Assembly: GCA_030372335.1 (NCBI GenBank)
Contig: JAUDCW010000001.1
DNA: 64,000 nt
Reading direction: 5' to 3' (one strand)
From: JALCOL01 sp022649665
Lineage (GTDB): Bacteria; Bacillota; Bacilli; Lactobacillales; Enterococcaceae
Positions 7,771-16,303 of this stretch are shown here, piece after piece (within the stretch, counting starts at the first letter, position 1; the number at the start of each line of letters is the position of its first letter). The notes under the pieces are model-generated. The model saw nothing but the letters and a program-made list of their open reading frames with translations, did no database searches and was not told the DNA's origin. A program made the position numbers and the translations under genes.

Positions 7771-9168
7771 ATGTTTGAAAATGAAAAAATCTCCAAAAAA
7801 GTGATCTGCGGGATCCTTGCGACCGGATTGCTTTCTTTTTGCGGAATCGTTGTCGAAACCGCAATGAACATCACGTTCCCGACATTGATGGCTGAGTTTG
7901 GGATCGGAACAAGCACTGTCCAGTGGCTGACGACTTTGTACCTGTTGGTCGTTGCGATGATCGTTCCGCTCTCCGCGATCTTAAAAAGACGTTTTCGCAC
8001 TAAATCGCTCTTTATCGTATCCAATCTTTTATTTTTGAGCGGGATCATCCTCGATACATTTGCACCGACGTTCGCGCTCCTGCTTTTAGGCCGCGGGATC
8101 CAAGGCTTAGGGACCGGGATCGCCCTCCCGCTGATGTATAATATCATCCTTGAACAAGTGCCGCGCAAAAAAATCGGGACGATGATGGGTGTCGCCAATT
8201 TGATCACGGCGATCGCACCAGCACTGGGCCCAACTTTCGGCGGATTCGTCCTTTCATTTTTAGATTGGCGTTATATTTTTATCTTCTTGATCCCGATTTT
8301 GATCGCATCTTTTTTTATAGGGATCTGGGCGATCGAACAAAAATCAGCGATCGAATCGGTCAAAGTCGATCATTTAGGGATCATTTTGATTATTTTGACT
8401 TTTTCAAGTCTGATCTTCGGCGTCAGCAATATCGGTAATGTCGGCTTGCTCAGTCTTGCCGGTGGCGGCGTGCTTCTTTTTGGGATCATTATGGCGGCAT
8501 TGTTCTCCGTTCACTCGCTGCGCAATGACCATCCGGTGATCGATCTCAAAACACTTTCCAATATGCATTTCACTTCATTTGTTTTAGCTTTCTTTCTCTT
8601 CCAACTTGCGATTCTGAGCGTTTCGTTCCTTCTGCCGAACTATATCCAGCTCGTCAATCACAGTGAAGCCGTCATCGCCGGACTGGTGATTTTACCTGGT
8701 GCTTTGATCGGCGCGCTCTTTGCTCCGGCTAGCGGACGTTTTTTGGACACATTCGGTCCAAAAATTCCGCTGGTGGCCGGGTCGATCCTTTGTATCGTGA
8801 GCTTTGCCTGCTATTCACTATTCAGTCTGGGAATGAATAATATTTTGATCGGCTGGATCTATTTGTTCTTTATGATCGGCATCAGCATGTCGATGGGCAA
8901 TTTGATGACGAGCGGTCTCAGTCATTTAGGAATCACCAAACGAGCTGACGGAAACGCGATCTTCACGACTGTCCAGCAATTCGCCGGCGCGGTCGGCGTG
9001 TCCCTCGCCTCAACGCTCGTTTCGCTCAGCCAAGCGAACGAAACACTCAGCCTGACCCAAAGTACCGCCATCGGGTCGCAGCACGCATTTATTTTGCTGG
9101 CCGCTCTGTGCGTTATCCAGCTGCTACTGGTATTTAAAGCATTGAAACCCGATCCAAAACAGAGCTGA
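7771..9168 (+). CDS. DHA2-family MFS multidrug exporter
   Basis: The product has 465 residues with about 14 transmembrane spans. MNITFPTLMAEFGIGTSTVQWLTTLYLLVVAMIVPLSA is the DHA2/EmrB-LmrB signature for helix 1-2, and the helix 5 motif C is present (ITAIAPALGPTFGGFVL). It exports drugs by proton antiport. It is translationally close to the MarR gene, which should control it. Its relative at 25238 is broken by a stop codon, so this copy may be the working one. Confidence 0.9.
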   Translation: MFENEKISKKVICGILATGLLSFCGIVVETAMNITFPTLMAEFGIGTSTVQWLTTLYLLVVAMIVPLSAILKRRFRTKSLFIVSNLLFLSGIILDTFAPTFALLLLGRGIQGLGTGIALPLMYNIILEQVPRKKIGTMMGVANLITAIAPALGPTFGGFVLSFLDWRYIFIFLIPILIASFFIGIWAIEQKSAIESVKVDHLGIILIILTFSSLIFGVSNIGNVGLLSLAGGGVLLFGIIMAALFSVHSLRNDHPVIDLKTLSNMHFTSFVLAFFLFQLAILSVSFLLPNYIQLVNHSEAVIAGLVILPGALIGALFAPASGRFLDTFGPKIPLVAGSILCIVSFACYSLFSLGMNNILIGWIYLFFMIGISMSMGNLMTSGLSHLGITKRADGNAIFTTVQQFAGAVGVSLASTLVSLSQANETLSLTQSTAIGSQHAFILLAALCVIQLLLVFKALKPDPKQS

Positions 9169-9175
9169 ATGTACA

Positions 9176-9223
9176 AAACAGCCGCGAAACGTTCGCTTTC
9201 TGATGAACGTTTCGCGGTTGTTT
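9176..9223. terminator. Bidirectional terminator
   Basis: AAACAGCCGCGAAACGTTC pairs with GAACGTTTCGCGGTTGTTT. It lies between the rightward MFS gene and the leftward small gene. Confidence 0.8.
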
Positions 9224-9245
9224 GCAATTATAGGGTACTTTACTT

Positions 9246-9440
9246 TTATTCTTGATGTTTATTTCTTTGTTCTCTTCTGCTCTCGAAATTTCCAACGATC
9301 GAAAAAAGAACCGCAATGACAAAGATCCCGGCAGCCAGCACGGCTTGGTGGAATATCAGCCAGCAAACAAGCGCCACGATCACCAGCCCGGTACTTAAAA
9401 TCAGCCAAATTTGACTAGCAGGATATTTTTTCTCATTCAT
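9246..9440 (-). CDS. Small two-span membrane protein
   Basis: The product has 64 residues with two hydrophobic stretches (residues 10-26 and 30-47) and a charged C-terminus (ESRREQRNKHQE). A GGGGGAGA-type site precedes the ATG. I recognise no family. It appears monocistronic, between a bidirectional terminator and a complete repeat element. Confidence 0.55.
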   Translation of the reverse strand: MNEKKYPASQIWLILSTGLVIVALVCWLIFHQAVLAAGIFVIAVLFSIVGNFESRREQRNKHQE

Positions 9441-9523
9441 TTTTTCTCCCCCAATTTCTTCTTTTCATCTCTTCTATTGTAACTGGGAGATTGCATGAAT
9501 TCCAATCTTTTCAGCAAATAAAA

Positions 9524-9682
9524 GAGGTTGGGACAAAAGTGTCCAGCTTCGAGAAATAAGAAGAAAAATCCGAAAATAGTTTCTTATATTTTTGAGATTT
9601 TTCGGCTTATTTCCGAAGAAGCTGCTTTTGAAACACCGTTTATTCGGAAAAGAGGCTGGGACATGACTTTTGTCCCAGCCTC
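9524..9682. repeat. Complete intergenic repeat with terminal inverted repeats
   Basis: This 159-bp element starts GAGGTTGGGACAAAAGT and ends ACTTTTGTCCCAGCCTC, giving about 17-bp inverted ends. Internal blocks are CTTCGAGAAATAAGAAG and CCGAAGAAGCTGCTTTTGAAACACCG. The right end is itself a strong hairpin (9654-9682) that can terminate the leftward gene ending at 9702. It is the fullest copy of the family in the window and resembles a MITE or repeat-type terminator. Confidence 0.75.
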
Positions 9683-9701
9683 ATAAATTTTTGTTTACTT
9701 G

Positions 9702-10748
9702 CTATTGATCGATCTTTTGGATCGACATCGATGGAATCGTAATTTTTCCGCCGATCGTTGCTTTATATGAAACCAATCCTGAAGATATGCCCGAAATGGT
9801 AATAAAGTCATCTTCTAAAACACGCTGGCTAACGAGGTCGCTCTTATATTGCCCGTAGATCACTGTATCAATATTGCCGTCGACCGCTAATCGGATCGTT
9901 GTTTCCTCATCATCTTCCATGATTTGAACGACTTTTCCATAAAATTTCGCTTTTTTGAACAGATAATCATCCGGTGTGCGGGCGAGTTGATCATACGTAA
10001 TACCGGTATCGTAACCTTTTGCCTCTTCTTCTTTTTTCTTCTGTTCTGCTGCAGCTTTTTCTTCTTCAGCCTTTTTTGCAGCTGCGGCCTGTTCTTCCTC
10101 AGCTTTGGTAAGTTCTGCGATTTTTGCTTCTGCCGCTTCTAATTTCGAAAGATCAAATGATTGCTTTTGTTCATCGGTTAACCCATCGTATGATTTTCTT
10201 GCTTCTTCAATACTGCTTTTAGCACTTAGACTCATAAATGAAATACTTGGCAGCTTATTGATTTTTTCTTTGACACTGTTGATTGCTTCAAGATCTGCCG
10301 TTTTTTTCTTCGCTTCTTCTTCCGCTAAATTTTCGTAAGAAGACATTTTTTTCTTATATGCCGCATATTCTTTTTTGTTGGTTTTTAAATTTTGCAAATC
10401 ACTATTTAATAAACGAATATTTTCTTTTTGCTGACTGTTTTCTTCTTGCAGCTCATCATTAGCTGCTTTTGCAGAAGTATAATCATTAGCATTCGCATTT
10501 GAAGTCAGAAATCCAAACAGCGCAAATAAAATACCTAATGTAATGACGATTTTCGTTGAATTTCTTAGCTTTGCTTTTTTCCAGAGCAGATAACCCCCGT
10601 AAGGAAAAAAGAGAATCGATAAGACTAGTTGACCATCGATCGTGGCTGTCCAACGCTTCCATCTGGAGAAAATTCCTGCATTATTTTTGCTGAAAAATAA
10701 TTTTAGCTTCCCATAGCTTTTTGAAATGAACTTCTTGATTTTTTCCAT
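9702..10748 (-). CDS. Membrane-anchored coiled-coil protein with C-terminal OB-like domain
   Basis: The product has 348 residues. The N-terminus is basic, with two hydrophobic segments (about residues 40-58 and 66-82). A long coiled coil follows (about 95-240) rich in Glu, Lys and Ala, with KKAEEEKAAAEQKKKEEEA near its end. The last 100 residues form a compact beta-rich domain (LARTPDDYLFKKAKFYGKVVQIMEDDEETTIRLAVDG). That pattern resembles the small OB-like domain found at the end of many Firmicutes lipoproteins. The topology suggests an extracellular or wall-zone domain held off the membrane by the coil. Function is unknown; it is monocistronic. Confidence 0.7.
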   Translation of the reverse strand: MEKIKKFISKSYGKLKLFFSKNNAGIFSRWKRWTATIDGQLVLSILFFPYGGYLLWKKAKLRNSTKIVITLGILFALFGFLTSNANANDYTSAKAANDELQEENSQQKENIRLLNSDLQNLKTNKKEYAAYKKKMSSYENLAEEEAKKKTADLEAINSVKEKINKLPSISFMSLSAKSSIEEARKSYDGLTDEQKQSFDLSKLEAAEAKIAELTKAEEEQAAAAKKAEEEKAAAEQKKKEEEAKGYDTGITYDQLARTPDDYLFKKAKFYGKVVQIMEDDEETTIRLAVDGNIDTVIYGQYKSDLVSQRVLEDDFITISGISSGLVSYKATIGGKITIPSMSIQKIDQ

Positions 10749-10911
10749 TTCTTACCCCTCCAAAACAATTATCTAAGCTTTTTGCGATTTTGTGATCATG
10801 AGCTGACGGCATCCTCCCACCAATCGCTTTGCCGTCTGATCTGTTTAAAAATAGCAAAAGTCTCAGAATTTTAAGTATAACATACGTGTTTATTGTAATG
10901 AAAGGGGTTTA

Positions 10912-11796
10912 TTATTGCCAAAAGGGGTTTGCTTTCATTTCTGCTAATGTCGGCATCCCTTCTTGTGCACCAGCTTTTTGGATCGACAGCGCACTCGCCA
11001 AACAAGCGAAGCGAAGTGCTTGAGCGATCGGCATCTTGCTGATGATCCCCACAGCAAATGCAGCATTGAATGTATCGCCGGCGCCCGTCGTATCAAACGG
11101 CTCGACCAAAAAAGCCGGTACTTTGCAGATTTTTTGATTGGAAGAAAAAGCTGCGCCGGCAGCACCTAGCGTAACGATCAGTTTATCCGGATACTTTCGT
11201 AATGCCTCTTCATAGTTTGCGTTAAATAAATCCGCACATTCCTGTTCATTCGGCGTCAGAAAAGAAACCTGATCGATCACTTGGGCCGCAAGCGGGCGAA
11301 AAGGCGCCGGATTGTATAGTATCGGCACTTGCCGCGCGGCACAAAATTCGATGATTTTTTCATTTTCTTTCTGCGGGATCTCATTTTGCAATAGAACGAT
11401 CGCTGCCTTTTCCATCGTGCTTGTGATCAACGGATCAGCAAGATCCAGCTGAAATTGGGCATTTGCTCCTGGAACTACGATGATTGAATTGTCATGATCG
11501 GCGATCGTGATATGCGCACTGCCGGTTTCAGTCGGCAGCTGCTGGATCAGCTTTGTTCCGACCTTATTCTCCTGCAAGTGTTCAATGATTTTTTGCCCGG
11601 CGGCATCTTGGCCGACTGCCCCGATCATTTCAACCGCCTTTTCCAGCCGGGCAGCCGCGACAGCTTGATTAGCGCCTTTTCCGCCGAAATGTTCCGTAAA
11701 AGTTTGGCCAAAAATCGTTTCACCGACTTTTGGACGGCGCACGCTCGTCACCACATAATCAGTCGCCAAGCTGCCGATCACTACGATTTTTTGCAT
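10912..11796 (-). CDS. rbsK: PfkB-family ribokinase
   Basis: The product has 294 residues from the ATG at 11794-11796, which has AGAGGA 6 nt upstream; the longer frame overlaps the regulator gene and lacks a site. Both PfkB signatures are present: GGKGANQAVAAARL near residue 40 and the catalytic-base motif DTTGAGDTFNAAFAVG near residue 240. It phosphorylates ribose or a related pentose or nucleoside-derived sugar with ATP in the cytoplasm. It starts 4 bp after the Crp/Fnr gene, forming an operon. Pairing of a YeiL-like regulator with a PfkB kinase recalls nucleoside or pseudouridine salvage, so the sugar may not be free ribose. No ribose transporter is nearby. Confidence 0.82.
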   Translation of the reverse strand: MQKIVVIGSLATDYVVTSVRRPKVGETIFGQTFTEHFGGKGANQAVAAARLEKAVEMIGAVGQDAAGQKIIEHLQENKVGTKLIQQLPTETGSAHITIADHDNSIIVVPGANAQFQLDLADPLITSTMEKAAIVLLQNEIPQKENEKIIEFCAARQVPILYNPAPFRPLAAQVIDQVSFLTPNEQECADLFNANYEEALRKYPDKLIVTLGAAGAAFSSNQKICKVPAFLVEPFDTTGAGDTFNAAFAVGIISKMPIAQALRFACLASALSIQKAGAQEGMPTLAEMKANPFWQ

Positions 11797-11800
11797 TGTT

Positions 11801-12490
11801 TTATCCTCTTTTCCCGTAATCCTCTTCCGGTTCGGCACCGGCTTCCTGCCGCAGCCGTTTTGCATCCAAAATGCGAAAGCCGTCCAAATACCGCTCAATG
11901 ATCTTTGCATCCAGCAGACGATTCAGCAAACGGAACATCTGCCGATAGCTTAAGCCGATCGTTGCCGCAACATCCACCAGATTATCCGCAAAATAATCTT
12001 TATAAGCGGTTTCCAAAATATAGGCGCTGAGACGTTGTTCGCCAGAGCAGAAGGCGGCGGATAAATAATTGCGCGAGCTGCTGAGCAGTTTTTGTGCGAG
12101 CTCTTCGGCCAGATGATTCATAAAAATAATATTGCCTTTCAAATAAACCTCGTTTTTAGCGAGCGGGATCAAGAGACAATGAAACTCTGACAAAGCGATC
12201 TGAGTGGTCGAGATGATCTTATCAGTGGTCATCAGTTCAATGTCGCCGATGATCCCGCGAGAAATAAAATAATTCAAGATCAAATTCTTGCCATTGTTCG
12301 CTAGTGAGCAGACTTTCGATTTGCCGCTCAAGACCAGCAGCAAAGCACTTAACCGGTCGCCTTGCGTCAAAATCTGTTCGCGCGGTGAAAATTCCATCCG
12401 CCGCAAATGCAAAAGGCGCTCCGGATCCAGCCCATAGTTTCGCGCGATCTCCAAGTCGCGCGCTTGCGGCTGACTGATTTTCATGAACAT
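11801..12490 (-). CDS. Crp/Fnr-family regulator (YeiL-like)
   Basis: The product has 229 residues. The N-terminal cNMP-fold sensor domain (about 25-140) includes SPREQILTQGDRLSALLLVLSGKSKV and NYFISRGIIGDIELMT. The C-terminal winged helix (about 165-220) has LVDVAATIGLSYRQMFRLLNRLLDAKIIERYLDGFRI. No N-terminal cysteine cluster is seen, so it is not a classical Fe-S Fnr. AGGATG precedes the chosen ATG at 12488-12490. A GACATATGTC palindrome sits in its own promoter and twice before DUF134, pointing to autoregulation and a small regulon. The ribokinase gene follows 4 bp later. Confidence 0.85.
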   Translation of the reverse strand: MFMKISQPQARDLEIARNYGLDPERLLHLRRMEFSPREQILTQGDRLSALLLVLSGKSKVCSLANNGKNLILNYFISRGIIGDIELMTTDKIISTTQIALSEFHCLLIPLAKNEVYLKGNIIFMNHLAEELAQKLLSSSRNYLSAAFCSGEQRLSAYILETAYKDYFADNLVDVAATIGLSYRQMFRLLNRLLDAKIIERYLDGFRILDAKRLRQEAGAEPEEDYGKRG

Positions 12491-12513
12491 TTCACATCCT
12501 TTTTCATTTAGTG

Positions 12514-12524
12514 TGACATATGTC
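12514..12524. promoter_or_regulatory. GACATATGTC palindrome before the Crp/Fnr gene
   Basis: TGACATATGTC lies 24 bp upstream of the start codon. It is identical in its 10-bp core to the two sites at 1795-1840 and is a candidate autoregulatory operator. Confidence 0.55.
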
Positions 12525-12574
12525 CTACCTCTCCTGATGGATAAGCAGTAAGCTAATATCAGGAGGTGGTCAGA

Positions 12575-12757
12575 ATGACCTTAACAATTTTTCTTGCAAT
12601 TCTATTGATCGCACCGCTTTTTGCAACTCTTGGTGTCCAAAAAAGAGCCGAAGAAAAGAAATTGCAGCAAGCTGAAAAGATCCAAGAACAAGAGGCAGCT
12701 TATCAAAAGAAGATCGCTGTCGAATATTACATTAAAGAAGGCCGTGCTGCTGCGTGA
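12575..12757 (+). CDS. Small membrane-anchored coiled-coil peptide
   Basis: The product has 60 residues. AGGAGG lies 8 nt before the ATG at 12575; a GTG nine bases earlier overlaps the ribosome site and is not preferred. Residues 2-20 are a hydrophobic span (TLTIFLAILLIAPLFATLG). The rest is a Lys/Glu/Gln-rich helix (QKRAEEKKLQQAEKIQEQE). It is transcribed divergently from the Crp/Fnr gene and ends before a bidirectional terminator. No family is recognised. Confidence 0.6.
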   Translation: MTLTIFLAILLIAPLFATLGVQKRAEEKKLQQAEKIQEQEAAYQKKIAVEYYIKEGRAAA

Positions 12758-12796
12758 TCCGTAGCTTCCCGGAATATTCTTTAAACACATCTAATC

Positions 12797-12846
12797 GAAA
12801 AAAGGATCGCTGAACAAGGAAAACTTGGGGAAGCGATCCTTTTTAT
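12797..12846. terminator. Bidirectional terminator
   Basis: AAAAAGGATCGCT pairs with AGCGATCCTTTTT. It lies between the rightward small gene and the leftward GTPase gene. Confidence 0.8.
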
Positions 12847-13961
12847 TTGCCCGGAAATCTGTCTTGAATATATTTCAGCAGCAGTTTTTTAAAGATCGCT
12901 GTCAGTTCGCTTTCATCGACTTCGCGCAGATCTAAGCGGCCAGTACTCACCATTTCCATCAGCTGGATATACGCCCAGCCAAGTGCAGTCGTGATCGCAG
13001 CTGCGACTCCGCCCGAAATCATTCCGCCTAAAAGCGTCCCAGCTCCCGGAACCAGTTTCAAAAGCGAACTTGCCGCGGTTTTTCCTGCGATCGTTGCGCC
13101 GGCGATCCCGGCAGTGCTCATGATCGCAGTTTCCATTTTCCGCTCTTCGATGTCAACACCATAAATCGTTGTGATCTTGGCAAGCATTGCCGTTTGCGTC
13201 GAGATCATCAATGGCGCATCCGCGATCGGGATCGGTACGAATCCCTCACCAAAAGTGGCGGCGACGCTCGCGGAAACGATTTTTAACGATTTTTTGCGTT
13301 TCAGCCCCAAAGATACTTTCTGGGCATTCGCAAAAGAATGCTGCATCGCCTCGGGGATCAGCGCGTACGTTTCTTCGACCAGCTCCTCTACGCCGAAAGC
13401 GGCTTGAGATTCGCTTCCCAGCGCGAGTACTTGGATATATTTTTTGACCATCGGCGCTTGCCGCCTGATGCTTTCCTCAAACTGTGCCGCACTTTGTTTA
13501 GAAAAAACTTTTGTGAGCACTAGAATGACCGGAACTTGAAATGCAGCAATACTCGCGATAAATTCCTTCTCCATCGCTTCAAAGCGGTCGCTCGGCGCTG
13601 AAACACAGTACCACATACAATGGATGTCATCTGCCGGATCCGTATTCTTGCGCTTTTCGCTGATCAGCTGCTTGATCGTTTTGATCGTTGATTTTTGGCT
13701 TTTCTTCTCCAGTTCCAAACCGACTGTGTCATAAATTTTAAGAGGGACACCCGCCTTTTCGATCAATTTGATCTCTTTGGTGACCGGCAGCCCAGTCCCG
13801 GTATCCGCCAAGTGTTCGCGAAAAGCGGCGTTGATCAAGGTCGACTTGCCGACCCCGCTTTTTCCAGCAATAATGATGTTGACTGCCTTCATTTTTCCCT
13901 GTTCCGCTTTGATCTTTTTCGTCAGCGACTCGATAAACTCGGTCGAATTGATTTTCTCCAT
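12843..13961 (-). CDS. Era/YfjP-like GTPase with hydrophobic C-terminal domain
   Basis: The product has 372 residues from the ATG at 13959-13961, with AGGGGT six bases upstream; a GTG at 13967 is too close to that site. The G1 motif is IAGKSGVGKSTLIN (residues 33-46), the G3-like motif is YDTVGLE, and the G4-like motif is VILVLTKV. The last 140 residues are Ala/Gly-rich and hydrophobic (IAGATIAGKTAASSLLKLVPGAGTLLGGMISGG), typical of the DUF697-type membrane tail. It probably binds GTP at the membrane. Physiological role is unknown. The gene is monocistronic. Confidence 0.82.
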   Translation of the reverse strand: MEKINSTEFIESLTKKIKAEQGKMKAVNIIIAGKSGVGKSTLINAAFREHLADTGTGLPVTKEIKLIEKAGVPLKIYDTVGLELEKKSQKSTIKTIKQLISEKRKNTDPADDIHCMWYCVSAPSDRFEAMEKEFIASIAAFQVPVILVLTKVFSKQSAAQFEESIRRQAPMVKKYIQVLALGSESQAAFGVEELVEETYALIPEAMQHSFANAQKVSLGLKRKKSLKIVSASVAATFGEGFVPIPIADAPLMISTQTAMLAKITTIYGVDIEERKMETAIMSTAGIAGATIAGKTAASSLLKLVPGAGTLLGGMISGGVAAAITTALGWAYIQLMEMVSTGRLDLREVDESELTAIFKKLLLKYIQDRFPGK

Positions 13962-14075
13962 TCTCACACCCCTATCAGCAAAAGCAGTTTTTTTACCTGG
14001 AAAGCGTATTCATTTACTTTTTCGATCACCTTAATTATACTGAATTTAGTTAAAAATGAATAGGAGAGTGGTTAT

Positions 14076-14288
14076 ATGAAACTTAGCGCACGCAATCAGT
14101 TCAAAGGAAAAATCATCAATATCGAAGACGGGGCAGTCAACGGGATCGTCACGATCGAAACTCCCGGCGGCGACGCGCTTGTTGCAACGATTTCGATGGA
14201 TTCGATCAAATCGCTCGGCTTAGAAGTCGGCAAAGAAGCGATCGCAGTTGTCAAAGCAACCAGCGTAATGGTTGGTGTCGACGACTGA
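14076..14288 (+). CDS. Molbindin (TOBE/Mop-domain molybdate-binding protein)
   Basis: The product is 70 residues and consists of one TOBE/Mop domain: MKLSARNQFKGKIINIEDGAVNGIVTIE, then SMDSIKSLGLEVGKEAIAVVKATSVMVG. Such proteins assemble into hexamers that store or buffer molybdate or tungstate oxyanions. The start MKLSARNQ is the classic Mop sequence. AGGAGAG precedes the ATG. It converges on an ABC importer operon and shares a bidirectional terminator with it. No molybdoenzyme or molybdopterin gene is in the window, so the user of the metal must be elsewhere. Confidence 0.9.
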   Translation: MKLSARNQFKGKIINIEDGAVNGIVTIETPGGDALVATISMDSIKSLGLEVGKEAIAVVKATSVMVGVDD

Positions 14289-14309
14289 TACTCAAGTCCT
14301 CATCCATTT

Positions 14310-14348
14310 AAAAAATGCGTACGGCCAAAAAGGCAGTACGCATTTTTT
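14310..14348. terminator. Bidirectional terminator
   Basis: AAAAAATGCGTAC pairs with GTACGCATTTTTT. It is shared by the molbindin gene and the convergent ABC importer operon. Confidence 0.85.
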
Positions 14349-15129
14349 ATTTGACTTCCAGCGGGACGCAGACTTTTTGATCAGCCTCGACGGTCCGGGT
14401 CACGATGATCGGAGTATCATAAGCAGCGGACAATTTTTCGCTCGTTAAAAGCTCTTCAGAAGTCCCGAAACGGAAAGTCCGGTTTTCTTTATCTGCCAAA
14501 CCAACTTGGGTATCGAGCCGCAGCGCTTGATTCGGATCGTGCGTCGTCATGATGACTCCAAAGCCTTTTTCGGCCAACTGGCGGATCACCTTCAAGACCA
14601 GCATCTGATTTCCCAAATCCAAGGCGGAAGTCGGTTCGTCCAAAATGATCAGTTTCGGCTGCTGGACGAGGATGCGGGCAAAGTTCACGCGCTGCTGTTC
14701 GCCGCCGCTCAGCTGATTATACGGCCGGTCGGCAAAGTGCGAAAGTTTCAATTCAGCAAGTGCTTCTTCAGCCAGCGCAAAATCTTTTTTGCTCGGCCGG
14801 CTCAAATAGCCGACTTGCGAAGCGCGACCCATCACGACATAATCGCGAACCACATAATTATAGACCTGCTGCGTCAGCTGCGGAATGAAGCCGACCAGCT
14901 GTGCTAATTCGCGGTTGGAAAACATATGGAGCGGCTTGCCGGCGATCAGAACTTCCCCAGATCGCAATTTTAAAAGATTGACGATGCAGCGCAGCAGCGT
15001 TGACTTTCCGATTCCGTTCGGTCCTAGGATCGTCAAGATTTCTCCCGCCTCGACTGCAAAATCCACATGCTGAAAAATCGTTTCCGGCGGGTAAGCGTAG
15101 CTGGCGCCTTTTACTTGCAGCAATTTCAT
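14347..15129 (-). CDS. FecE/BtuD-type ABC importer ATPase
   Basis: The product has 260 residues. Walker A is GPNGIGKSTLLR (residues 37-48), the signature is LSGGEQQRVNFAR, Walker B is LIILDEPTSALD, and the switch His is in MTTHDPNQ. It belongs to the FecE/BtuD group that powers type II importers of siderophores, cobalamin, haem or, in the MolBCA subgroup, molybdate/tungstate. It is 3 bp from the permease gene. The location opposite a molbindin favours an oxyanion substrate, but the ATPase sequence alone does not decide it. Confidence 0.9.
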   Translation of the reverse strand: MKLLQVKGASYAYPPETIFQHVDFAVEAGEILTILGPNGIGKSTLLRCIVNLLKLRSGEVLIAGKPLHMFSNRELAQLVGFIPQLTQQVYNYVVRDYVVMGRASQVGYLSRPSKKDFALAEEALAELKLSHFADRPYNQLSGGEQQRVNFARILVQQPKLIILDEPTSALDLGNQMLVLKVIRQLAEKGFGVIMTTHDPNQALRLDTQVGLADKENRTFRFGTSEELLTSEKLSAAYDTPIIVTRTVEADQKVCVPLEVK

Positions 15130-15132
15130 CCG

Positions 15133-16149
15133 CTACACCTCTTTCCGGCTTTTGCCAAAGACCAGGATAATAAAGATCGGTGCCCCGATGATCCCTGTCA
15201 GGATACTGAGCGGGATCTCAACGCCGGCGATCGAGCGCGCCAAGGTATCGATGATCAGCAGAAAGATCGCTCCCATGAATGCCGTCACCGGCAAAAGCCG
15301 AGTATTGTCCGGTCCGACGATCATTCGGCCCAATTGCGGAATGACCAGCCCGACCCACATGATGTTCCCGCCGAGCGAGACCGCACAGCTTGTTAAAAGC
15401 GTCGATAAAAAAACGACAAGGAAGCGGATTTTTTTGACATTTTCCCCCAGCACTTGCGCCTCTTCATCTCCAAGCGAGAGCACGTTGAAGCGCCAACGCA
15501 AAAGATAAAGCGCAAGGAAGGTCAAAAACATCGTCGGTGCGATCTTAAAGAATGTTGCAAGCGTCAAATTCGCTAAACTTCCCAATTCCCAATACGTGAT
15601 CGAGGGCAGCTGCGTTTCGGGATCCGCGACATATTTCAAAAGCCCCAAGATCGAGCGCATCAAGCCGGTCGTAATGACCCCGGCCAAAACAAGTGTCGCC
15701 GTAGAATTATTATGAAAGAAGCGTGTCAGCATCAAAGTCAAACCGACCGCGGCCAGCCCGCCGATCAATGCCAGCACTTGGATCAGCGCGACACTGCCGC
15801 TCATCAAGATCGCAAGAGCTGCCCCGACGCAAGCGCCGTGGAAGACCCCTAAAAGTTCCGGCGCCGCCAAAGGATTGCGGAAAACACTCTGGTAAGTGCT
15901 CCCTGAGACGGCTAATGCTGCTCCAATGAAGACAGCCCCGACGATCCGCGCCATCCGTAAATGAAAGATCACATTATAATCAGCCAGCTTCACACTGTCC
16001 TTGCCGAAAAAGATTCCTTTCCACAGCGTCTCTAATGTCGTCGGCACACTTACGACGTAGCGTCCCATGCAAAATGAAAAAATGACAGCAGCGATCAAAA
16101 GGATTGCTAAGCCGATGATCAAAGTCACGTACCGTTTGCGCGATTTCAT
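15133..16149 (-). CDS. FecCD-type ABC importer permease
   Basis: The product has 338 residues with about ten hydrophobic spans. FecCD hallmarks are present: RMARIVGAVFIGAALAVSGSTYQSVFRNPLAAPELLGV near residue 65 and LGGNIMWVGLVIPQLGRMIVGPDNTRLLPVTAFMGAIFL near residue 250. It forms the membrane channel as a homodimer with two copies of the ATPase. It lies downstream of the binding-protein gene, separated from it by a 154-bp gap that contains a hairpin, so it may be expressed at a lower level. Confidence 0.92.
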   Translation of the reverse strand: MKSRKRYVTLIIGLAILLIAAVIFSFCMGRYVVSVPTTLETLWKGIFFGKDSVKLADYNVIFHLRMARIVGAVFIGAALAVSGSTYQSVFRNPLAAPELLGVFHGACVGAALAILMSGSVALIQVLALIGGLAAVGLTLMLTRFFHNNSTATLVLAGVITTGLMRSILGLLKYVADPETQLPSITYWELGSLANLTLATFFKIAPTMFLTFLALYLLRWRFNVLSLGDEEAQVLGENVKKIRFLVVFLSTLLTSCAVSLGGNIMWVGLVIPQLGRMIVGPDNTRLLPVTAFMGAIFLLIIDTLARSIAGVEIPLSILTGIIGAPIFIILVFGKSRKEV

Positions 16150-16255
16150 AAAATACGTCCTTTACATTTGAATGTTTTTGAAAGCATCCTCTTTTCGCGA
16201 GAACTGCTATTCTTTGATTTTAGCACAACTCGCCGAAACAAGGCATTGTAAAGGG

Positions 16256-16291
16256 ATAGGGGCGGTGACAAATGTTCTGCCACTGCCCCTA
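16256..16291 (-). terminator. Intra-operon hairpin after the binding-protein gene
   Basis: TAGGGGCAGTGGCAGAA and the facing GTCACCGCCCCTA form an imperfect stem just after the binding-protein stop. It lacks a long T-run, so partial termination or mRNA 3'-end protection is likely. Confidence 0.5.
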
Positions 16292-16303
16292 AAACTTCCT
16301 AAC

